Both the position numbers and the translations under genes were made by a program. This document shows positions 56,464 to 64,000 of a DNA stretch of 64,000 nucleotides, piece after piece. Position 1 is the stretch's first letter. Each line of letters opens with the position of its first letter. Under the pieces are notes generated by a model that saw only the letters and a program-made list of their open reading frames with translations, was not told where the DNA came from and made no database searches. Source of the DNA: Psychroserpens sp. SPM9 (GTDB taxonomy: Bacteria > Bacteroidota > Bacteroidia > Flavobacteriales > Flavobacteriaceae); the NCBI RefSeq assembly GCF_025153525.1, contig NZ_JANZNR010000003.1:310001-374000 (forward strand), given 5' to 3'.

Positions 56464-57873
56464 TTATTTTCGCGCCTCAAGAATGACTCTTTGAATGGAG
56501 GGTTTTTGCAAGATTGAAGGAAATAATTCTTCGAGTATAAATTCGTATTCATGATTGAGTAATAAAGCATTTTTAAGATGGTAATGCCCTTTACTACTTT
56601 CATGAAGCGTAAAATGTAAACCGGCTAAACGGAATTCAATTTCTGCGGTTTCTGGATAAAATTCGGCAGCTTGGATTAAATTTAAAACAGCAGCTTCATA
56701 TTCTCCTAGAGCAATCAGGATGTCGGTTCTAGAAAGCCAGGTTTGTAATTCGTAATTGCCTAAATCTAATGTTTTTTTATAGCCTCGTTCAGCTTCTTCT
56801 AGAAAGTTTAATCGTTGATTAATTTGCGCATAGAGTTTCCAGTAAATCACATTCTCACTATCAATATTGATGGCTTTATTAATATAGAACAAGGCCTTTT
56901 GATAGTTTTGTTTCTTATTATAAAACTTTGTAATGGCAATCCAACCTTTATCCAACAACGGATCTTCATGAACCGTTTTGTAAAAATATTGGACAGCTAA
57001 ATCATCTTCGCCAAGTTTTTCGTGACAATAGCCAATTCTCAAGAGTGCAAATGATGTAGGTTCGTCTAAAGCGAGTGTGATTTTATAGTTTTCTATGGCT
57101 TCGCGATATAACTTTTTCTTTTCTAGTACTTTTCCTTTTTCCAAATAAGCACCTACAAAGCTATCATCAGAAATAATAGCAAAATCAAAGGCAGCCAATG
57201 CTTTATCATAATCGTTAATTGTGAAATATTGTCGGCCTAATTGATGCCAAGCCACTTCACAGTAAGGGTTTTTATCTAAGTACAGATTTAAAAACGTAAT
57301 GGCATCATCATTTTCATTTAGAAAATCATAACAATAGATAATATTGTATAGAGCAGAATAATCCTCAAGATCTATTTCTAGGCATTTTTTGAAATAAATT
57401 TTAGCATTTTCAAACTGGTCAAGAAATAGGTATTCCATCCCGATTAACGCGTACAAATCACCAATACCTTCATCGTCTGAAGCCAAATCTAATGCGATTA
57501 ACAAAGTGTTGACGGCTTTTTCATGTAAGTCTTGTTTTGATAAGACATTAGCCTTTTGAATAAAGATTTCTTCATTATTAGGTTCTAAAATATGAAGTTC
57601 ATTCAGTAATTTATCAGCGTCTTCAAACTTGTTTTCAAGGACATAAAGTTCGGTTTGAAAGAGTTTTAAATTCGTAGATGTTGGATGCTGATCGAGTCCT
57701 AACTTTACTGCTTTTTTTGCTAAAGCTATTTTCCCAATCTCCAGATAGTGGTGAATAATATTCTCAAATTCTGATGAATCAAAGAACAAAACACTATTGG
57801 TTTTGAGCATTGACTCGAATCTTGTAAGCGAAAAGTTGTTGTTGTCTTCAGGTAGACCAAACTCCATAAGCAA
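56464..57873 (-). CDS. Tetratricopeptide repeat protein
   Basis: A 469-residue soluble protein made of roughly eleven TPR-like helix pairs from residue ~30 on (for example YSALYNIIYCYDFLNENDDA, CEVAWHQLGRQYFTINDYDK, PTSFALLRIGYCHEKLGEDD). There is no signal peptide. TPR arrays mediate protein-protein contacts. It lies 75 bases upstream of the DUF368 pair on the same strand. The specific partner is unknown. A start two codons in is equally possible. Confidence 0.85.
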   Translation of the reverse strand: MLMEFGLPEDNNNFSLTRFESMLKTNSVLFFDSSEFENIIHHYLEIGKIALAKKAVKLGLDQHPTSTNLKLFQTELYVLENKFEDADKLLNELHILEPNNEEIFIQKANVLSKQDLHEKAVNTLLIALDLASDDEGIGDLYALIGMEYLFLDQFENAKIYFKKCLEIDLEDYSALYNIIYCYDFLNENDDAITFLNLYLDKNPYCEVAWHQLGRQYFTINDYDKALAAFDFAIISDDSFVGAYLEKGKVLEKKKLYREAIENYKITLALDEPTSFALLRIGYCHEKLGEDDLAVQYFYKTVHEDPLLDKGWIAITKFYNKKQNYQKALFYINKAINIDSENVIYWKLYAQINQRLNFLEEAERGYKKTLDLGNYELQTWLSRTDILIALGEYEAAVLNLIQAAEFYPETAEIEFRLAGLHFTLHESSKGHYHLKNALLLNHEYEFILEELFPSILQKPSIQRVILEARK

Positions 57874-58033
57874 GTAGCATAGTTATAGAATAAAAGTACT
57901 CTTATCGATTAAAAATATCAATTGATAGGTTTAATGTTTTCAACAAAATAGTTAACAGTTAGAGTGATAAGTTAGGTAGTATGAGGTTAGTTATTATAAA
58001 TCAGAAGATTATAAGACGCATAATCCGATTAAA

Positions 58034-59215
58034 TTATATCGAAATAGAATCTAAAACTTGTACTATAATACGGCAACCTTCAATAATTTCTTCGTTTGAA
58101 ATGGTTAAAGGAGGCGTAATTCTAATGGCTGAAGGTTCAAAAAGTAACCAAAATAATATAAGTCCTTCATCTTGACACCTCAAAATCACTTCATTCGTAA
58201 GTTCTGCGGAAGGCATTATTGCTGCCAACATTAATCCACGACCGCGAATTTCTAATATCAAAGGATGCTGTAAATGGTTACGAATTAATTGTTCTTTTTC
58301 TAAGGTTTCTGCGATTAGATTACTTTCAGTGATTTCTTTTACCGTTGCTAAGGCCGCTGCAGCGATAACCGGATGACCTCCAAAGGTGGTGATGTGACCC
58401 AGTTTAGGTTGGTCTTTCAGTTGATCCATGTATTGTGCCGAAGAAGTAAAAGCTCCTATGGGCATTCCGCCTCCGAGACCTTTGCCAGTCACTAAAATGT
58501 CTGGAACACAGTTGTAATGTTCAAATCCAAAAAGCTTTCCCGTACGCCCAAATCCGGGTTGAATTTCATCCAAAATCAACAACGCACCAACCTTATCACA
58601 TTGTTCTCTTACTTTTTGGAGATAGCCTTCTTTAGGTTCAATAAAACCTGCGCCACCTTGAATGGTTTCTAATATAACAGCCGCAGTATTGGTGGTGATA
58701 GCTGCTAGTTCTTCATGAACATTAAAATTTATAAACTTCACATCTGGAATTAAAGGTCTGAAAGCACGTTTACGCTCTTCGTAACCCATAACACTCATCG
58801 CACCCATAGTATTACCATGGTAAGCATGATTGGCGGCGATAATTTCACTACGTCCTGTCACGCGTTTAGCTAATTTTAAGGCGCCTTCAATAGCTTCGGT
58901 GCCAGAGTTAGTAAGGTAGGTTTTGTTTAGGTTTTTGGGTAAGTGATCAGCTAGTAATTTAGCTAATTCTACTGCGGGTTCCTGGATGTATTCTCCGTAA
59001 ACCATCACATGTAAATAGGTGTCTAATTGCGCTTTTATAGCCTTGATAACTTTAGGATGTTTATGACCTAAACTGCAAGCAGAAACACCAGCAACAAAAT
59101 CTAAATAGGCTTTGTTATTTGTGTCATAAATGTAGGAGCCTTCGGCATGTGAGATAGACATAGCCAAAGGATGCGGCGAGGTTTGTGCTTGATATTTAAA
59201 GAAATCTTCGGTCAT
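58034..59215 (-). CDS. Class III (acetylornithine/ornithine-type) aminotransferase
   Basis: A 393-residue PLP enzyme, fold type I. YLTNSGTEAIEGALKLAKR binds phosphate, LLILDEIQPGFGRTGKLFGF carries the PLP-binding Asp, and the Schiff-base Lys is in LVTGKGLGGGMPIGA. It probably transfers an omega-amino group from ornithine, acetylornithine or a related substrate, but the substrate cannot be fixed from sequence. It overlaps the upstream OstA-like gene by ATGA (4 bases), so the two are co-translated. Nothing in the window is from the arginine pathway. Confidence 0.85.
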   Translation of the reverse strand: MTEDFFKYQAQTSPHPLAMSISHAEGSYIYDTNNKAYLDFVAGVSACSLGHKHPKVIKAIKAQLDTYLHVMVYGEYIQEPAVELAKLLADHLPKNLNKTYLTNSGTEAIEGALKLAKRVTGRSEIIAANHAYHGNTMGAMSVMGYEERKRAFRPLIPDVKFINFNVHEELAAITTNTAAVILETIQGGAGFIEPKEGYLQKVREQCDKVGALLILDEIQPGFGRTGKLFGFEHYNCVPDILVTGKGLGGGMPIGAFTSSAQYMDQLKDQPKLGHITTFGGHPVIAAAALATVKEITESNLIAETLEKEQLIRNHLQHPLILEIRGRGLMLAAIMPSAELTNEVILRCQDEGLILFWLLFEPSAIRITPPLTISNEEIIEGCRIIVQVLDSISI

Positions 59216-61002
59216 CCATTTCCTGTTTTTTTGACCAAAGGTTTTGTTTGCTTTTCGGGCTTTTTTTCTTTTAAGTATTCAACTTTTTTAGGCAGACTTC
59301 TTCCTGCTTTATTAATAGCGTCTTTATCCTTTTTGCCTGCGTCTTCAACACGTTGTAGTAAAGCTTCGTCGATAAATTCTTCATCTTCCACATAGGCGTC
59401 TAAGCCTTTTATCTTTGGAAGCATTAAAGGCGGATCATCGACAAATAAATCCTCAACACTTTTGGGTTGTTCATCGCCACGCCAATCAAATCCGCGAAAG
59501 CGACGTGCATTTTTTGGAAATTGTGATTCTGGAAAAATTTCTCCATCGACCTGATTTAATAAAGTTACGATTTTATACGGACCATCAAATTGTAGGTTGA
59601 TACTTCCTGATTTTGATTTGTTAATTCCGATGAGTGAATCTTTATCGTCTCTGGAGTAGAAGATGATTTCGGCGTTTTTAATGATATCGACATTATACAA
59701 TTCATTATCTTTAAATAGCCCAATTAATTTTTGACCTTTTATTTGATTGTAGCCTTCGGCACTTAATGTGTCTCTACTTATTAGAAAAGCGTTATCGAAA
59801 ACTTTTAGTGAATCGAGTTCTTCTTTTTCAACGTTAGAAATTAAATGAATAGAGTCACCTGTCATTTGATTGCCCAAATTCCAGATGACGGGTCTGCGAC
59901 TTACCGAATAAGCGTCTCCAGTAGCAAAGCGTTTTAGGTTAATAAGCTGAGTTAATCCAGATTTATGATCGGCATGAATAGAATCGGCTTTACCGCTCAT
60001 ATCACTTTTATACATTTTAGCATTATAATAAGCTCTGGTAATACGGTGTTCGGGTTTGCCTGTAACCATCAAGGTATCAGCATGAATGTAAAGTGAGTCG
60101 TTTTCTTGAACCGTAATGGCTAAAGCTCTTTTGGTAATAAATACCGAATCTTTAGCTCGAAAAACTTCAGCATAATGACCTTTAACGATACTTTTATTAA
60201 TCGTATCGGTGACTTTTATATTATTTGTGGCTGACGCAAAACTTTGAGTTCGGTCAAAATAAAGACTATCGCCTTCAACAATGCGGTTGTCGTAATTAAT
60301 TTTTGAATTCTTAATAAAATAACCTGTATCGTTGTTGGTATCGTAAAATCCGCGTTCACAATAAATTTTGCTGGTTTCTCCTGTAATAGTCGATGGTCCA
60401 TACATATAGGCATGTCCGGTTTCAGAATAAAAATCGAGTTGATTGGTTTCTAAGGTGTATTCAGGATTAACCAAGACCACGTCTTTAAGAAAACGGTATT
60501 TGCTGTCTTCCATGTAGTAGCGACCAATCTGACTTGTGATGGTCCCCGAAGAATCTCTAACCACTTTTCCTTTACTTTTATAATACGCTTGTTGTTTGAT
60601 TCTGTTAAACCAAAGTGTATCTGTGGTTAAGGTTGATTTTGGTTCGGTTAAAACAACATCTCCAGCCGCAAAAGCAAGTTGTGTAATGCCACTATATTCT
60701 GCATATTTTGCAGACATATTAATGGTATCGCCTTGTTTCATTTTTACATTATTGAAGGCTTCAATAAAATCTTCTTCTTGATAGTACAAGGCTTTATCGC
60801 ACCACATTTCGACACCTTCGTGAACAATATGAATCTGACCTTGATCACTACGGACAAAAGTGGTTACATTATCACCTTTAAGGGAATCTTTCACTGTAAA
60901 ACCTGAGTATTCTATATAGATACGTTTGGGTTGTTGTGAATAGGAGAGTAGTGTTGAAAAACAACAGGCAATAATGAGAAAATATCTAAAACGTAGATTC
61001 AA
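59212..61002 (-). CDS. OstA-like (LptA-type) protein
   Basis: A 596-residue exported protein with a signal peptide (YFLIIACCFSTLLSYSQ, cleavage near residue 22). The mature part is a long series of beta strands of the OstA/LptA jelly-roll type: GVEMWCDKALYYQEEDFIEA, LTTDTLWFNRIKQQAYYKSK and YCERGFYDTNNDTGYFIKN. It ends with a low-complexity basic tail (KKPEKQTKPLVKKTGNG). LptA and the N-terminal domain of LptD carry LPS through the periplasm; Bacteroidota genomes have such large OstA-like proteins. Its exact place in the LPS bridge is inferred. Confidence 0.8.
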   Translation of the reverse strand: MNLRFRYFLIIACCFSTLLSYSQQPKRIYIEYSGFTVKDSLKGDNVTTFVRSDQGQIHIVHEGVEMWCDKALYYQEEDFIEAFNNVKMKQGDTINMSAKYAEYSGITQLAFAAGDVVLTEPKSTLTTDTLWFNRIKQQAYYKSKGKVVRDSSGTITSQIGRYYMEDSKYRFLKDVVLVNPEYTLETNQLDFYSETGHAYMYGPSTITGETSKIYCERGFYDTNNDTGYFIKNSKINYDNRIVEGDSLYFDRTQSFASATNNIKVTDTINKSIVKGHYAEVFRAKDSVFITKRALAITVQENDSLYIHADTLMVTGKPEHRITRAYYNAKMYKSDMSGKADSIHADHKSGLTQLINLKRFATGDAYSVSRRPVIWNLGNQMTGDSIHLISNVEKEELDSLKVFDNAFLISRDTLSAEGYNQIKGQKLIGLFKDNELYNVDIIKNAEIIFYSRDDKDSLIGINKSKSGSINLQFDGPYKIVTLLNQVDGEIFPESQFPKNARRFRGFDWRGDEQPKSVEDLFVDDPPLMLPKIKGLDAYVEDEEFIDEALLQRVEDAGKKDKDAINKAGRSLPKKVEYLKEKKPEKQTKPLVKKTGNG

Positions 61003-61019
61003 GGTTATATGTTTTGTTT

Positions 61020-61027
61020 CAAAAATA
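61020..61027 (-). promoter_or_regulatory. Candidate -7 element of the OstA-like gene
   Basis: Minus-strand TATTTTTG (exact TAnnTTTG), 17 bases before the ATG at 61002. The leader would be very short. Confidence 0.4.
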
Positions 61028-61157
61028 ACTATTATCTCTTCGGAATAGTATGCCTTAACAGATTTTTAATAATCGCAAACGACAGTCGTGTGAATTGATG
61101 AAAAGGAAAACTATAATTCCTTTCAACATGATTATTCTATTTATTTGAACAAACCAA

Positions 61158-62435
61158 TTATGCTTTTCTGTCAATAGTCTGTGTTCTATCTGGACCTACA
61201 GATACTATAGTGATAGGAATTTCTAATTCCTTTTCAAGAAAATCGATATAATCGTTTAGTTCTGAAGGAAATTCAGAAGCATGACGCATTTTAGTTAAAT
61301 CTTCTTTCCAGCCTTTAAATTCTGTATAAATAGGAGTGACGTTTTCACTTTCAATATTAAACGGTAAATGTGTAATAGTTTCCCCTTTGTATTTATAAGC
61401 TGTACATACTTTTAAGGTTTTAAATCCTGAAAGCACATCACCTTTCATCATACTTAATTGTGTTACACCATTAACCTGACAAGCATATTTGAGTGCCACT
61501 AAATCTAACCAGCCACAACGTCTTGGGCGACCAGTTACAGCACCAAATTCGTGACCTATTCGCGCCATATCTGCACCTATATCATCAAATAACTCTGTTG
61601 GAAAAGGACCAGAACCCACACGTGTGGTATAGGCTTTGAATATTCCGAATACTTCACCTATTTTATTTGGCGCAACACCTAAACCAGTACAAGCTCCAGA
61701 TGCAGTCGTATTTGAAGAAGTTACAAATGGATACGTTCCAAAATCGATATCTAGTAAAGAGCCTTGAGCACCTTCGGCAAGAATAGGTTTACCGTTTTTT
61801 AACGCGGTGTTTAAATACTCTTCACTGTCGATAAATTGCAATTCTTTTAAGCGTTCTACAGCTGCAAAGAATTCGTCTTCCATTTCTTTTAAATCGTATT
61901 GAATGTCAACATTGTAAAAACCAATCATGGCTTCGTGTTTGTTGGCTAAAGCTCTGTATTTTTCTTTCCAGTTGTCGAGTTCTAAATCTCCAATTCTGAT
62001 ACCATTACGTCCGGTTTTGTCCATGTATGTCGGGCCAATACCTTTAAGTGTAGAGCCAATTTTGGCTTTACCTTTTGCGGTTTCAGAAGCTGCATCTAGT
62101 AAACGATGCGTTGGAAGAATGACATGCGCCTTTCTAGAAATAATTAATTTTGATTTATAGTCTAAATTGAACTGGTCTAAACCATCTAATTCTTGTACAA
62201 AAACAACAGGATCGATAACAACACCGTTGCCAATGACATTTATAGAGTCGTCGTGAAAAATCCCAGAAGGAATGGTTCGCAATACGTGTTTAATACCATC
62301 AAATTCTAAGGTATGACCAGCATTTGGGCCACCTTGAAAACGTGCAATAATATTGTATTTGGAAGTGAGTACATCAACAATTTTTCCTTTGCCTTCGTCG
62401 CCCCATTGTAATCCTAGTAGTAAATCTACTGCCAT
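61158..62435 (-). CDS. purA: Adenylosuccinate synthase
   Basis: A 425-residue GTPase-like enzyme that converts IMP and aspartate to adenylosuccinate. The P-loop is LQWGDEGKGKIVD (residues ~9-21, with catalytic Asp and Lys), followed by RFQGGPNAGHT, STLKGIGPTYMDKTGR, the signature EGAQGSLLDIDFGTYPFVTS, and VTGRPRRCGWLD. Length is normal. It is 9 bases downstream of the fur-family gene, so is probably expressed with it. Confidence 0.97.
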   Translation of the reverse strand: MAVDLLLGLQWGDEGKGKIVDVLTSKYNIIARFQGGPNAGHTLEFDGIKHVLRTIPSGIFHDDSINVIGNGVVIDPVVFVQELDGLDQFNLDYKSKLIISRKAHVILPTHRLLDAASETAKGKAKIGSTLKGIGPTYMDKTGRNGIRIGDLELDNWKEKYRALANKHEAMIGFYNVDIQYDLKEMEDEFFAAVERLKELQFIDSEEYLNTALKNGKPILAEGAQGSLLDIDFGTYPFVTSSNTTASGACTGLGVAPNKIGEVFGIFKAYTTRVGSGPFPTELFDDIGADMARIGHEFGAVTGRPRRCGWLDLVALKYACQVNGVTQLSMMKGDVLSGFKTLKVCTAYKYKGETITHLPFNIESENVTPIYTEFKGWKEDLTKMRHASEFPSELNDYIDFLEKELEIPITIVSVGPDRTQTIDRKA

Positions 62436-62444
62436 TGTGTAAAA

Positions 62445-62900
62445 TTAATTAGTTGGTTTATTTTTTGTTCCGTAGAAATAAAGTGAATGATTTGATATGG
62501 AAATATCAAAAACTTCTTCGATTGTTTTTTTTATAGATTGAATTCGTGGATCACAAAACTCGATAACTTCACCAGTATCTGTCATAATCACGTGATCGTG
62601 TTGTTTGTCGAAATACGATTTTTCATAATGGGCCTGGTTTTGACCAAATTGGTGTTTACGTACCAGAGCACATTCCATTAAAATTTCAATCGTATTGTAA
62701 AGTGTAGCACGACTTACACGATAGTTTTTATTTTTCATTTTGATATATAAGGATTCAATATCAAAGTGTTCTTCACTATCATAAATCTCCTGAAGTATAG
62801 CATAGCGTTCAGGGGTTTTTCGGTGACCTTTTTCTTCAAGAAATTTTGTAAAAACGTTTTTTACAATTTCCTGATTTGTCTGTTCGGTTTTATTACTCAT
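62445..62900 (-). CDS. Fur-family transcriptional regulator
   Basis: A 151-residue metal-sensing repressor. The winged helix lies at residues ~20-85 ([20 protein letters not shown], then [19 protein letters not shown]). The metal site is in the dimerisation domain ([19 protein letters not shown]). The usual CxxC for structural zinc is replaced by MTDT and there is no C-terminal Cys pair. Which metal is sensed cannot be told. The ATG at 62900 is preferred over a TTG six bases upstream; an exact -7 element lies 10 bases upstream. purA follows. Confidence 0.9.
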   Translation of the reverse strand: MSNKTEQTNQEIVKNVFTKFLEEKGHRKTPERYAILQEIYDSEEHFDIESLYIKMKNKNYRVSRATLYNTIEILMECALVRKHQFGQNQAHYEKSYFDKQHDHVIMTDTGEVIEFCDPRIQSIKKTIEEVFDISISNHSLYFYGTKNKPTN

Positions 62901-62910
62901 AATCAAGCCA

Positions 62911-62918
62911 CAAATTTA
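62911..62918 (-). promoter_or_regulatory. Candidate -7 element of the fur-purA unit
   Basis: Minus-strand TAAATTTG (exact TAnnTTTG) ends 10 bases before the fur-family ATG. The leader is nearly absent. Confidence 0.45.
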
Positions 62919-62934
62919 CATAATTTATTTTGTA

Positions 62935-64000
62935 TTAAACCCTAGTCACCTTATCTATTCCATTAATTTTTTTGAGATTATCTATGAGCTTTTTTAACAT
63001 CGTATTGTTGGGTACTATCACATTAATTTTACCACTAAAGACGCCATCATCGGTTTCAAAACTAATACTTTTCATATTCACATGCATGTTTGATGAAATC
63101 ACCTGAGTAATGTTATTGACCAATCCTAGGTTATCAATACCCGACAGTTTAATTTGAGTCGCAAACTCTTGTTGAGTCGAGTCAATCCATTTGGCTTGCA
63201 TGATGCGGTAGGCATAATTGGATTGCATACTGAGGGCATTCGGACAATTTTTTTTATGAACCTTGATACCATCATTAATTGTTAAAAATCCAAAAACAGG
63301 ATCACCAGGAATTGGGTTACAGCAGGAGGAAAGCTTATAATCTAGCTTTTCTTCTTCTTTCCCGAAGACCAGCTGATCATATTTTGAAGTAATTTCATCT
63401 TTATCAATATCTGGCGGAACGGTTGGTTTACGAATTTTACTTTTAATATAGCTCATAAACACATTACTTCGAGAGGAAGCGTATTCTTTGAGCATAGTAT
63501 TGTCAATGGTTCCAATGCCAACACGATAGAAAAGATCCAGACTGGTTTTCAATTTAAAATGGTTAACCATTTCATTGATTGATTTTTCATCTAGTGAAAT
63601 TTTAAGCTGCTTCAATTTACGTCTGAGGATTTCTTTTCCTTCTTCAGCAAGATCTTTTTTCTCGGCTTTAAGTGATGATTTTATTTTACTTCGCGCTCTG
63701 GCTGTGGTAGCATAATCTAACCAGTTGCGATTAGGTTTTATGGTTTCGGAAGTGAGAATTTCTACTTGATCACCGCTTTGTAACTCATGACTTAAAGGCA
63801 CAAGTTTACCATTGACTTTGGCACCTTTGGTTTTCATGCCTACTTCGGTATGTACACTAAAGGCAAAATCTAAAGGTGTTGCACCTTTAGGTAAAGATTT
63901 TAAATCCCCTTTTGGAGAGAATACAAAAATTTCTTTAGAGTAGAGGTTGAGTTTAAACTGTTCAACAAAATCTACAGCATTAGTTTCGTTACTTTCAAGT
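62935..64000 (-). CDS. RelA/SpoT bifunctional (p)ppGpp synthetase/hydrolase, C-terminal part
   Basis: The gene runs off the right edge; at least 355 C-terminal codons are visible, since translation of the edge region continues without a stop (IFVFSPKGDLKSL, then LPKGATPLDFAFSVHTEVG). The TGS domain is at the edge, followed by a helical domain, the conserved CC motif (LSSCCNPIPGDPVFGFLT) and the C-terminal ACT domain (LVNNITQVISSNMHVNMKSI). These regulatory regions sense ribosome state; the N-terminal HD and synthetase domains lie outside the window. It is upstream of the fur-family gene. Confidence 0.93.
   Translation of the reverse strand, partial: LESNETNAVDFVEQFKLNLYSKEIFVFSPKGDLKSLPKGATPLDFAFSVHTEVGMKTKGAKVNGKLVPLSHELQSGDQVEILTSETIKPNRNWLDYATTARARSKIKSSLKAEKKDLAEEGKEILRRKLKQLKISLDEKSINEMVNHFKLKTSLDLFYRVGIGTIDNTMLKEYASSRSNVFMSYIKSKIRKPTVPPDIDKDEITSKYDQLVFGKEEEKLDYKLSSCCNPIPGDPVFGFLTINDGIKVHKKNCPNALSMQSNYAYRIMQAKWIDSTQQEFATQIKLSGIDNLGLVNNITQVISSNMHVNMKSISFETDDGVFSGKINVIVPNNTMLKKLIDNLKKINGIDKVTRV

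Noticed and set aside
57874-58175. Plus-strand ORF overlapping the aminotransferase 3' end
   Set aside because: It is mostly the reverse complement of the aminotransferase C-terminus and its unique part has no coding features.

Overview
The window is an AT-rich chromosomal segment from a member of the Flavobacteriaceae (Bacteroidota), probably a marine one. The evidence is type IX secretion (T9SS) signatures (a PorQ, a PorP/SprF protein, a T9SS type A C-terminal tail, and a type B gliding-motility-associated C-terminal domain on a giant surface protein), Bacteroidota-style -7 elements (TAnnTTTG) with little Shine-Dalgarno signal, and housekeeping genes of clear flavobacterial character (PyrR/PyrB/RNase Z, Ppk1/Ppx, DUF368 pairs, DUF349, OstA-like). 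No prophage, insertion sequence, CRISPR array, tRNA or rRNA gene was seen.

Layout. 0-3.3 kb: the 3' end of an unknown gene, then a minus-strand ECF sigma / anti-sigma operon ending in two exported beta-repeat proteins. 3.4-8.5 kb: lon, a LysM protein, porQ and cmk. 8.5-12.3 kb: a small BON/LysM protein, rpsA with a long leader, and a T9SS cargo protein. 12.4-17.7 kb: pyrR-pyrB-small gene-rnz, pdxH and small lipoproteins, including a CAP-domain one preceded by alternating inverted repeats. 18.1-33.3 kb: a surface-adhesin operon (minus strand) made of a 4079-residue repeat protein, a PorP/SprF-family protein and an OmpA-family protein. 33.8-37.3 kb: a polyphosphate operon (sixA-like, ppk1, ppx). 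38-41 kb: dnaX, a lipoprotein and miaE; then rnpB (RNase P RNA). 42-46.5 kb: rsmD, DUF3822, a RecD-like helicase and DUF4126. 46.5-50.3 kb: an envelope-sugar/lipid run (kdsB, HAD phosphatase, CatA-like acyltransferase, KdnB-like dehydrogenase, acyltransferase). 51.5-61 kb: minus-strand DUF349, aroE, two tandem DUF368 (PopT-type) membrane proteins, a TPR protein, a class III aminotransferase and an OstA-like protein. 61-64 kb: purA, a Fur-family regulator and the 3' part of relA/spoT, which runs off the right edge.

How the genes work together. Much of the window concerns the cell envelope. The adhesin, PorP/SprF and OmpA genes form one export-and-anchoring unit that would depend on the T9SS, to which PorQ belongs. 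KdsB with a KdnB-like oxidase suggests an 8-amino-Kdo-type LPS core. The DUF368 pair would recycle undecaprenyl phosphate, and the OstA-like protein fits LPS transport. The rest is core metabolism and information processing.

The most notable structure is inside the giant adhesin. Nineteen 92-97-residue modules form a higher-order pattern in which a 7-cysteine module is always followed by a 5-cysteine module and then by a variable number (2, 6, 3, 0) of 6-cysteine modules. One adjacent pair of modules is identical at the DNA level over about 305 bases at a 291-base offset.
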